This document shows positions 7,715-14,530 of a stretch of 50,890 bases of DNA, one piece after another. Every line of letters begins with the position of its first letter. The stretch's first letter is position 1. Source of the stretch: Eubacteriales bacterium (GTDB taxonomy: Bacteria; Bacillota; Clostridia; Oscillospirales; Oscillospiraceae); the NCBI GenBank assembly GCA_030539285.1, contig JAUNSH010000015.1, positions 1-50,890 of the forward strand, written 5' to 3'. The notes beneath the pieces were generated by a model. The model searched no databases and had not been told where the DNA came from. It worked only from the letters and a program-made list of their open reading frames with translations. The translations under genes were made by a program, and so were the position numbers.

Positions 7715-9820
7715 TCAGACGGAGCGCTTCTTGCGGCTTACCAGGACGATGACAGAGGCTGCACCAGCCATCAGCAGGATGCCGATGACGGTAAACATCA
7801 TGGTGCCATTGTCACCGGTCTTGGGCAGGTCAAAGCCACGGGTGTTCACCACGGTCAGGGGCGCTTCGGCATTCCGGCTACCGTTGTCCTCCACCATGTT
7901 GACCTTCTTGCCATCCACGGCAGCGGAAGCGGTCAGCAGCTTATGCTCCAGATGCGCCTGGGGCATATTGTGCAGGTCGCCTGTGTCCTTGATGATGCTG
8001 GCATACCGGGGATCGTTCTGGATCAGGCCCAGCACATCGGAATCGTAGAAGTCGCACAGGTCAGTGGTTTCGGTCTGGGAAATGACCACATCGATGCCCT
8101 GCTTCAGCATCACATAGCCGCTGTCAGTGCGAACCTCGGTCATGGTATAGGTATCGTCCTCCAGACCCTTGACGATGATTTTGCCCTTGGAATCAGCAGC
8201 CTTGACGGGCACAAAGTGGGTGGCGTCGGCTTCCGCAGCCACATGGTCAACCACATAGTAAACGCCCTCGTCCTCGTTCAGCTCGGCTTTCACAAAGAAA
8301 TTGTCGGTTTTGTTCTGGATCAGGAACTCTACCTTGGAGAAATCACCGTTGCCGTCGCTGAACAGCTTGGTCAGGTCAATGCCGTAGGTAAACACATGGC
8401 AATCGTCAACCAGGGTATCATAGTAGTCCTGAGAAGAACGCTTCCAGATCAGAACCACATCGTTGGGGTTTCCGGTGTCGCCGTAAACAACGGAGCCGTC
8501 GCTGTTCATGGTCGCCTGATAGGCGATTCTCACAGTGCAGTCGGAGAAGCCGGAGTTGACCATGGAAGCGTCGGTATAGACTGCCTTGGAGGTGTTGATC
8601 TCACTCAGACCGGCAGCGGACATCTCAATGGTCATAACGGATTCTCCGGCAGAGGTGGTATTATAGGAAACGGTGAACTTGCCGTCAGCTTCCGTCCACT
8701 TGGCAACGGAATCGGTGCAGGCGGCATCGGTGAAGAACTCCAGTACCACATCGCCCTTGTTGTAGGTCAGGCCCTTGGACAGAGTATCCACGAAGGTGTA
8801 GCAGGACAGGTAGGTGGATTCGGAGGTGATGGAGGGCAGGGTGGAAATGATCTGGTAGTCGATGACATCACCATCGGAAGCGGTGCCGGTGTGGGCGTAA
8901 CCGTCTGTGATATCAGCAGCGGAGCCGCCGTTCTTACCAGTGTCAGTCACCTGCTCCCGCAGGGTCTTTTCCAGAGAGGGAATGCCGGTCAGGTTCTTGG
9001 GGTACAGGGTAATGTCATAAATCCAGCGGGTGCCGCCGTCAGTGGCGTTGCTGCCGTCAACGGAGGTCATGGGGACGGATACCAGGAAGGGATCGGTGGT
9101 GGACACAACCATTTCGGGAACCTTGGTTTCCACAACCAGGTACAGGCCCAGAGCCAGATCGGCAGCCTGGGTCTTGCCGTAGGAATCGGTCAGGGGCATG
9201 GCAGTGCCGCCGCCCTCAGCGCTGTAGGCTTCCAGAGCGTTCTTGACTACGGTGGAGTTGGCTTCCAGGCGAGCGGCCAGGGCGTCAATCAGCACATCGG
9301 ACTGGTAGAAATACTTGGAGGAATCCAACTGGTCAGCGTTGGTATAGCGATTCAGGCCATTTTCCAGCCCCAGGGCCTTCAGGAAGTCCGCACCCTTGGT
9401 CTTATCGATGGCGTACAGCACTTCCACATGGCTGTCGGCGCGGTTATCCGCCTCGGACTCGGAGAACTGGACGACATCCGCAACCTTGACATAGGTGAAC
9501 TCCACGCCCTTGATGGCGTAACCGTAGGACACTTCACCGTTGCCCAGGTCAGACTGGGTATCGGTGTCTCCGGCCCGGACTGCGCCGCCCAGAACATCGT
9601 TCACGCCGGTCTGGTCAAACACACCGGTGGAAACATAGGAGGAATCCCAAACGCCGTCCTTTTCCGCGTTGGTCAGGTCATACTTGTAGATGGTCAGGGA
9701 GCCGGTCTTGGATTCGTCGATGGTGGCGTCGCCCACTTCGGCGGCAGAAGCGGCAACGGGGAAGCACAGCAGCATGGCCAGTGCCAGAAGGAGGGAAAGA
9801 ATTTTGGTAAAGTTTTTCAT
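7715..9820 (-). CDS. LPXTG-anchored pilin backbone (isopeptide-forming fimbrial protein)
   Basis: This 701-residue protein is the major pilus subunit, exported and then polymerised by class C sortase. A signal peptide (residues 1 to about 27, cleaving near ASAAE) opens the protein. A pilin motif WIYDITLYPKN at 266-276 supplies Lys275 as the probable nucleophile for chain growth. An E-box-like YTMTEVRTDSGY lies in the last Ig-like domain. The sorting signal LPKTG (665-669) is followed by a hydrophobic stretch and SRKKRSV. The middle is built of Cna-B/SpaH-type domains that normally carry internal Lys-Asn isopeptide bonds. ATG at 9820 follows AAAGGA. It is the likely substrate of the two sortases immediately downstream. 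Confidence 0.92.
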   Translation of the reverse strand: MKNFTKILSLLLALAMLLCFPVAASAAEVGDATIDESKTGSLTIYKYDLTNAEKDGVWDSSYVSTGVFDQTGVNDVLGGAVRAGDTDTQSDLGNGEVSYGYAIKGVEFTYVKVADVVQFSESEADNRADSHVEVLYAIDKTKGADFLKALGLENGLNRYTNADQLDSSKYFYQSDVLIDALAARLEANSTVVKNALEAYSAEGGGTAMPLTDSYGKTQAADLALGLYLVVETKVPEMVVSTTDPFLVSVPMTSVDGSNATDGGTRWIYDITLYPKNLTGIPSLEKTLREQVTDTGKNGGSAADITDGYAHTGTASDGDVIDYQIISTLPSITSESTYLSCYTFVDTLSKGLTYNKGDVVLEFFTDAACTDSVAKWTEADGKFTVSYNTTSAGESVMTIEMSAAGLSEINTSKAVYTDASMVNSGFSDCTVRIAYQATMNSDGSVVYGDTGNPNDVVLIWKRSSQDYYDTLVDDCHVFTYGIDLTKLFSDGNGDFSKVEFLIQNKTDNFFVKAELNEDEGVYYVVDHVAAEADATHFVPVKAADSKGKIIVKGLEDDTYTMTEVRTDSGYVMLKQGIDVVISQTETTDLCDFYDSDVLGLIQNDPRYASIIKDTGDLHNMPQAHLEHKLLTASAAVDGKKVNMVEDNGSRNAEAPLTVVNTRGFDLPKTGDNGTMMFTVIGILLMAGAASVIVLVSRKKRSV

Positions 9821-9881
9821 TTTGCATTTTCCTTTCTTATATCGTAGTTTTGAATTGTGAGATGTGGATGAAGGTAGGCAT

Positions 9882-9907
9882 GAAAAAAGCCAGGGCTGGT
9901 CCCTGGC
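9882..9907 (-). terminator. Intrinsic terminator/attenuator upstream of the pilin gene
   Basis: GCCAGGG and CCCTGGC form a 7-bp GC stem with a five-base loop. On the minus strand it is followed by TTTTTTCAT. It lies in the leader of the pilin gene, about 60 bp before its start and just downstream of an AGGAGG with no obvious gene attached. The position suggests either the end of a short leader transcript or an attenuator of the pilus genes. Confidence 0.7.
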
Positions 9908-9955
9908 ATGAAAAAAGGTTGAGATACGAATTTACCTCCTGTTCTAAAAAAATGG

Positions 9956-9984
9956 TTGCATTTCTGCGGAGAATTGCATATAAT
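9956..9984 (+). promoter_or_regulatory. Sigma70 promoter of the type III toxin-antitoxin locus
   Basis: TTGCAT (9956-9961) and a perfect TATAAT (9979-9984) are separated by exactly 17 bp. Transcription would start near 9990, just ahead of a small GAACC-GAGA-GGTTC hairpin (9991-10004) that caps the antitoxin repeat RNA. The promoter is on the plus strand, opposite to the surrounding ICE genes. Confidence 0.82.
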
Positions 9985-10006
9985 AATGGTGAACCGAGAG
10001 GTTCTT

Positions 10007-10089
10007 AGCGGGTGTTTCGCCACCCAAACATAAGTGCGAAGCGTTACAGCAGGTGTTCCGCCACCTATATCCCAAGTGCGGGGCGTTAA
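10007..10089 (+). repeat. Two-unit tandem repeat of the antitoxin RNA
   Basis: Unit 1 is 10007-10047 and unit 2 is 10048-10089. The first 20 bases align with only two changes and the last 14 with two. A variable A/T-rich linker with a one-base length change sits between them. The stem GGGTG/CACCC of unit 1 becomes AGGTG/CACCT in unit 2, so pairing is kept. Confidence 0.88.
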
Positions 10090-10097
10090 CGATACGG

Positions 10098-10122
10098 GGG
10101 GATGCAAATCCCCTCGTTTTTT
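10098..10122 (+). terminator. Intrinsic terminator between antitoxin repeats and toxin gene
   Basis: GGGGAT (10098-10103), loop GCAA, ATCCCC (10108-10113), then a run of six T (10117-10122). In type III systems this terminator lets most transcripts stop after the antitoxin and only a minority read into the toxin, keeping RNA antitoxin in excess. Confidence 0.88.
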
Positions 10123-10140
10123 GTGAGAGGGACTATAGAA

Positions 10141-10710
10141 ATGAACATCCGATTTGAAAATCTGGGTCTATACAATATTGATACCGATTATTTGCGGTAT
10201 CTCAATGGTATCGAGCCGGAAGTACAGTTCACGCAGGAAAAGGACTATGAGCAAAAGCCCTTCCTCGGTATTCTCGTTACCATTGATACATATTCCTATT
10301 TCATCCCTCTGACCTCTGGGAAACCGAAACACGCCAAGTGGAAAAATGTGGGGCCTGCCCATTACCTGATTTACGAACAGGTAAAAAAGACGGAGCTTCG
10401 TAAGCGGGATATTTTCAAATCCATCTCAGAGACGGACGCATTGAAAATCTTTGCTGCACTTGACCTGAAGAAGATGATTCCTGTCCGGGAATCGCTATAC
10501 ACATGGATTGATTTTTCTGCTCTGCCTGACAGAAAGTACGCAGACCTGTTAGAAAAGGAATACCGCTTCTGCCAGAAGATACAAGATGGCATTTTGGCTA
10601 AAGTAACACAAATCTACCGGGAGCAGAAAGAAACTGGAAAAGTCCATCCCATGTACTGTGATTTCGCAAAATTGGAAACTGCCTGTGATGAATACACGAC
10701 TGAAGAATAA
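10141..10710 (+). CDS. Type III toxin, ToxN/AbiQ-like endoribonuclease
   Basis: A 189-residue protein of the ToxN/AbiQ family, an RNase that cuts cellular and phage RNA and processes its own repeat antitoxin. Family marks visible are an N-terminal LYNIDTDYLRYLNG, then KPFLGILVTI with Lys39, and the active-site block PLTSGKPKHAKW with Thr58-Ser59 and Lys61. Further on are the C-terminal KMIPVRESLYTWID and a long helix YADLLEKEYRFCQKI. These match the order K..F.GI, PLTS.K, MIPV, Y..LL..QYRF known for the family. ATG at 10141 follows GAGAGG; the upstream ATG at 10102 lies inside the terminator and is rejected. The two ~41-nt repeats resemble the CptIN subgroup, but that is from memory. Likely roles are element maintenance and phage abortive infection. 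Confidence 0.88.
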   Translation: MNIRFENLGLYNIDTDYLRYLNGIEPEVQFTQEKDYEQKPFLGILVTIDTYSYFIPLTSGKPKHAKWKNVGPAHYLIYEQVKKTELRKRDIFKSISETDALKIFAALDLKKMIPVRESLYTWIDFSALPDRKYADLLEKEYRFCQKIQDGILAKVTQIYREQKETGKVHPMYCDFAKLETACDEYTTEE

Positions 10711-10729
10711 TCCGCAATCCTCTGTAATC

Positions 10730-10758
10730 GCCGGAAGCCGATGCGTTTCCGGCTTTTT
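10730..10758. terminator. Terminator between toxin gene and convergent adhesin gene
   Basis: GCCGGAA and TTCCGGC form a 7-bp stem with a loop of about ten bases, followed on the plus strand by a T-rich run (CTTTTTCTTTT). It ends the toxin transcript 20 bp after its stop codon. On the minus strand it lies just past the adhesin stop at 10775 but lacks a clear T run there. Confidence 0.75.
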
Positions 10759-10774
10759 CTTTTGGTACAGAAAG

Positions 10775-13700
10775 TTATTTCCCTTTTTTCCGAAATAGAA
10801 TCATCACCAGACAGCCGATGGCAGCGATCATGCTGAGAACTCTGAGAATCAGCCCCGTGCTGGCTCCGGTGTCGGGCATGGTGAAGATACGGGCGTTAAT
10901 CACACGCACTGCGATCTCCAAGTCATCAACAGGAAGCTCTCCTTCAAAAGCAGTGTTGGTGAGCAGCTTGAAGCCGTCCGGTGCCTTGGTTTCCGTCAGG
11001 CGGTACTGTAAGCCGGGATAGAGGCTGCCCCATTCCAGAATACCGTCCGCTCCAGTGGTCAGGCACCCTTCCAAAACATCGGGATTGGAGCAGCTGCCCC
11101 GCACCACAACTTCGGAATCAGAAAAGGTTACGGGATACCACAGAGAACCCTCCGCACTCCATTCCAGCAGGAAAGTAGCCCCTTCCAGGGGGCTTCCGGT
11201 GGTGTCTACCTTCTCTACGGTGATCTTACCAGGACGCAGGGTGTTGGTGAAGAAAACCCCTGCGGTCTTGCCCTGGGCAACTGTAATTCTCTGGGGATTC
11301 TCACTTTTGCAGTAGAACAGGCTGTCCGCTGGGAACAGTTCTTCGATGGTGTACTCACCGGGAAGAATGTTTTCCGTCAGGATGGTGCCGTCTGCCTGGG
11401 AGGTAAAGGGAGAACCATTAATTTCTGTCCCGTTGGCATCCGTGATCTTGAACTGCCAGCCTTCTACGCTGCCGTCGCCCTCTACGGTTTTGGTGATTTT
11501 CAGCCTGCCGTACTGGATATTGGTGAAGGAAATGGAAACATCCTCATGGGGCTTGATCTCAAATTCCTGAACGGTTTCATCCACCATCCAGTATTCATCC
11601 TCGAAGCGTCCATACTCGTCTCCGGTTTCCTTGGCCCAGTAGGTGCCGGGGTCAAGATAGTACCCAGCCTTCCCATCCTCGTTGGTGATAAGCGTGCCGA
11701 TCTCCTGGGTGCAGGCTTCATCCGCATAGACTGTAATGTGCCAGCCCTCAACGGATTCTCCAGTGTTGGTTTTCTTGTAGAACCAGCCAAGGCCCTGTTC
11801 CTTGTTCAGCCAGGTGTCCACAGAGGTTTTTCCTGCGATGACGGTTACATCATGGAAGCCCAGTTCCGTACACCAGTAATTATCCTCTGTAGGCAGCTCA
11901 ACAATAAGATAGCGTCCCGGAGCCAGTTTTCCGGTGCAGGCATAGCCGTTTTCGTCTGTGGTGTAGTCACCCACAACATTGCCGTCGGAGTCCTTTACCC
12001 GGAATGTCCAGCCTTCCAGATGATTGCCCGTATTGGTGGTTTTCTGGAACTCGATACGTCCATACTGCGTATTGGTATAGGACACTTCCGCCTGTGAACC
12101 GGCTGTGACCGTTACCTGCTTTTCTACGGTGGCATCGTACTCCCAATAGGTGTCATCCCGGTCATGAACTTCCCGCACATAGTAATTTCCAGGCAGCAGC
12201 TTCCCCGAACAGGCGCAGCCGTCCGCTCCGGTTTTGACGGTAGAAAGGATGTTTTTGTCGGCATCCAGAATCTGGAAGCTCCATCCCTCCGCGGAACCGT
12301 TCACTGCGTTCTTTTGAATGCGCAGATCGCCGTAATGGGTATTGGAGAACGTTACAGTTGCCGTGGCATTGGCTGTGACTGTTACCATTTCCACAGAGGA
12401 ATCGCAGACCCAGTAAGGATCACTGATGTCTGCTTCCTTTGCGTAATAAGTTCCGATGGTCAATCCTGTAACCGTCACGCTGCCGTCTACCCCAGTGATA
12501 AAGGGAGAGCCGGTGACAGCACTGGTGCAGGCAGCATCATAGTAAAGCCCAATCTGCCAACCACTCAGGTTCTGACCTGTGTTTGTGGTCTTGACCAGCT
12601 TCACGCTGCCGGTGTTCAGCTTGTTTGTGAAGCTGACCGTTGCTGTGGCACCTGCGGTCACAGTTACCGACTGCGGGTTGGTGCTGGCACAGTAGTACAG
12701 GGCATTGATGGCGCTGTCCGTATGTCCCAGCTCCTTAACGTAGTAAGTGCCTGCAGACAGTCCGGTTACGGAAATCTTTCCGCTGCTGTCCGTGGTATGC
12801 GGCCCGGATACCAGGCTGGTGCAAGCGGAATTGGAGTAAATCCCAAATCTCCAGCCTGACAGATTTTTGCCGTCCTCCGTGGTTTTCGTCAGACTGATGG
12901 CTCCCAGCGCAGGCGCTTTCAGCTTAAAATAGGCATTGAGATTGCCGCTGTAAGCGCTGTACAGGTTGATACAGGTCTGATAGGTTGAACCGGACATATA
13001 CCAAATATTGTAGGTAGAATTGGCAGCGGAGGGAGCATACCGGGTTGCCGTAAAGATCGTGGACTCCGAAATGGTTCCGGTTTGGGTGATCGTCAGTGTG
13101 TTTCCGCTCTTGCTGAAGCTGGCCCCGCTTCCATTGGAGAAGCTGAAATTGGACAGCACGCCGTTGGAATCCGTTACAGAGGTGGACGTACCGTTCAGAG
13201 TGATCGTCGGCGCACTGCTGCTGGATTTGCTGGTGAAACTGGGGATCTTCATTGCCGACTGAATATAGGAAACCAGCGTATTGTAGTTCGGGGCGAAGTT
13301 GGAAACACTGTCAACACCTGCGTTGTAGAATACGTCACCGCTGGTGCCGCACTCATTTGCAGAGTTGAGCGTAAAGGTATTGGGATCTCGCAGCCCACAG
13401 ACAATTTCATAAATCAGGAACTGGGTTGCCACACGAAGCGGAACGTTGGGATTGTTGGCTTTGGCGGTGGTGGTCACGCTGATGGAGTGATCCCACATCT
13501 GGTTGCTGTACAGCAGGATCAGGCCAATAGCTTCCCGTCTCGCAGCAGGCAGCGCATACCAGACATTGGAGCCTTGGGTGCTGCCACTGCCATCCAGAGT
13601 CACACCCCGGTCAACTGAGTTGCCGGAGGTGCTGGCTGCATAGGTGCGCCAAGGCTCAATGCAATAGATGGGGTCATCCGCATAGGCAACGCCGCCGTAC

Positions 13701-14149
13701 CGGGCAAAATGCCAGCCCAGGTTCTTGATGTACGCCGTCCGGGTCGTATCAGTGCCGTTGGGTTTGTAGGTACAGGACACCTGGTAGTTTAATACCGTGG
13801 TGTAATTGCCATTGTCCGCATAATCGAACAGCATGATGCTGTTCTGGGTGCTGGCAATGCTCATAACGGCGTAATCATCGGAAGCGAATGCCATGATTTT
13901 CGACTCGTCTCCCAAGTCTTCCTCTTCCAAGCCTTCGACGGCTTCTGTCTCAGGCTCCGTTGACGGGGACGTTGTTTCCTCTGCCTGGGTTTCTTCGTCA
14001 GGAGTGGTTGTTTCCCCGGCTTGCGTCGATTCCGGTTCCGTATTGACTCCCGGTGTATCCGCTTCTGCGGCTGACACACCGGGAACTAAACCAAAGCACA
14101 GAATCAACACCAACAGGAGGGAAATCATTCTCCGTAAGCGTTTCATCAT
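10775..14149 (-). CDS. Pilus-tip adhesin with thioester domain, Cna-B repeats and MPDTG anchor
   Basis: This large 1,124-residue surface protein is the probable tip adhesin of the ICE-borne pilus. A signal peptide (residues 1 to about 28) is followed by a Thr/Glu-rich spacer. The thioester (TQXA) domain has Cys163 in PIYCIEPW and Gln243 in ATQFLIYEI, the pair expected to form an internal thioester that can react covalently with host surfaces. Seven Cna-B/SpaA-like repeats of about 80-100 residues follow, each with a Lys-rich first strand (e.g. SVKLVKTTNTGQNLSGW) and a closing FTN/YTN strand. The wall-sorting signal is MPDTG, not LPXTG, then a membrane segment and FRKKGK. It is separated from the pilin by the toxin-antitoxin locus. 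Confidence 0.92.
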   Translation of the reverse strand: MMKRLRRMISLLLVLILCFGLVPGVSAAEADTPGVNTEPESTQAGETTTPDEETQAEETTSPSTEPETEAVEGLEEEDLGDESKIMAFASDDYAVMSIASTQNSIMLFDYADNGNYTTVLNYQVSCTYKPNGTDTTRTAYIKNLGWHFARYGGVAYADDPIYCIEPWRTYAASTSGNSVDRGVTLDGSGSTQGSNVWYALPAARREAIGLILLYSNQMWDHSISVTTTAKANNPNVPLRVATQFLIYEIVCGLRDPNTFTLNSANECGTSGDVFYNAGVDSVSNFAPNYNTLVSYIQSAMKIPSFTSKSSSSAPTITLNGTSTSVTDSNGVLSNFSFSNGSGASFSKSGNTLTITQTGTISESTIFTATRYAPSAANSTYNIWYMSGSTYQTCINLYSAYSGNLNAYFKLKAPALGAISLTKTTEDGKNLSGWRFGIYSNSACTSLVSGPHTTDSSGKISVTGLSAGTYYVKELGHTDSAINALYYCASTNPQSVTVTAGATATVSFTNKLNTGSVKLVKTTNTGQNLSGWQIGLYYDAACTSAVTGSPFITGVDGSVTVTGLTIGTYYAKEADISDPYWVCDSSVEMVTVTANATATVTFSNTHYGDLRIQKNAVNGSAEGWSFQILDADKNILSTVKTGADGCACSGKLLPGNYYVREVHDRDDTYWEYDATVEKQVTVTAGSQAEVSYTNTQYGRIEFQKTTNTGNHLEGWTFRVKDSDGNVVGDYTTDENGYACTGKLAPGRYLIVELPTEDNYWCTELGFHDVTVIAGKTSVDTWLNKEQGLGWFYKKTNTGESVEGWHITVYADEACTQEIGTLITNEDGKAGYYLDPGTYWAKETGDEYGRFEDEYWMVDETVQEFEIKPHEDVSISFTNIQYGRLKITKTVEGDGSVEGWQFKITDANGTEINGSPFTSQADGTILTENILPGEYTIEELFPADSLFYCKSENPQRITVAQGKTAGVFFTNTLRPGKITVEKVDTTGSPLEGATFLLEWSAEGSLWYPVTFSDSEVVVRGSCSNPDVLEGCLTTGADGILEWGSLYPGLQYRLTETKAPDGFKLLTNTAFEGELPVDDLEIAVRVINARIFTMPDTGASTGLILRVLSMIAAIGCLVMILFRKKGK

Positions 14150-14174
14150 AAGTCTCCTTTCGTTTTAGAATGGG

Positions 14175-14203
14175 AAAACTCCTACCCCAAAAAGAGGTAG
14201 GAG
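14175..14203 (-). terminator. Hairpin terminator between maff2 and the adhesin gene
   Basis: CTCCTACC (14179-14186) and GGTAGGAG (14196-14203) form a perfect 8-bp stem; on the minus strand it is followed by TTTT only. It lies just before the adhesin ribosome binding site, so it may act as a weak terminator that separates pilus from transfer gene expression. Confidence 0.6.
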
Positions 14204-14225
14204 CCTTTGTAATTACCGCATTGGG

Positions 14226-14444
14226 TTAGACAGTGAACAGACCGGACAGCAGCGGCACCAGGGTGATGCCGATCAGCGCCACACCGCCGCCAGCCATAAG
14301 CTGCTTCATGCCCTGGGACTTTGCGCCGGGGTTGTCATTGCCGTAACCTTCCAGCAGATTGATTGCGCCCCATACGCCAAGACCAGCGCCCAAAGCAACG
14401 ACCAGGGTCTGCAAAACATTGATAGCGGAATTGAAAAATGCCAT
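14226..14444 (-). CDS. Maff2 family small membrane protein
   Basis: A 72-residue protein starting MAFFNSAINVLQTLVVALGA with two membrane segments (LQTLVVALGAGLGVWGAINLL and MAGGGVALIGITLVPLLSGLF) and a short polar loop GYGNDNPGAKSQG. This matches the Maff2 family found after virD4 in Tn1549-like elements. The small two-span, VirB2/TrbC-like layout suggests a channel or pilin-like subunit, but function is unproven. ATG at 14444 has GGAGGT eight bases upstream; the longer frame from 14492 lacks a good site and is rejected. Confidence 0.88.
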   Translation of the reverse strand: MAFFNSAINVLQTLVVALGAGLGVWGAINLLEGYGNDNPGAKSQGMKQLMAGGGVALIGITLVPLLSGLFTV

Positions 14445-14530
14445 ATAAGTGAACCTCCAAAAATTCATAAAGATTTTGAAGGGACACTTCACAGTTGACT
14501 TCTCTGAACCTTTCTAAAGATTCTGCCCGG

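Larger units (their letters stand above)
9991..10122 (+). ncRNA. Type III antitoxin RNA (ToxI-like), two tandem repeats plus terminator
   Basis: The transcript from the promoter just upstream would contain a 5' GNRA-loop hairpin (9991-10004). Two tandem repeats of 41 and 42 nt follow (10007-10047, 10048-10089), then an intrinsic terminator (10098-10122). Each repeat holds a five-pair hairpin and the conserved block AAGTGCG..GCGTTA. This is the layout of type III antitoxins: a short repeat array, then a leaky terminator, then the ribonuclease gene that cuts the array into single repeats. The processed repeat RNAs would bind and inhibit the toxin. The family assignment rests on architecture plus the toxin sequence; RNA cleavage is inferred. 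Confidence 0.85.

Noticed and set aside
7943-9847. 634-codon plus-strand frame
   Set aside because: Gly/His/Val-rich antisense shadow of the pilin gene, without a ribosome site or domain.
10007-10089. Possible CRISPR array
   Set aside because: Only two units, no unique spacers of constant length, and the whole unit is repeated. The promoter, terminator and ToxN-like gene fit a type III antitoxin much better.
10102-10140. Upstream ATG for the toxin gene at 10102
   Set aside because: It lies inside the intrinsic terminator and has no ribosome site; ATG at 10141 follows GAGAGG and matches the family's N-terminus.
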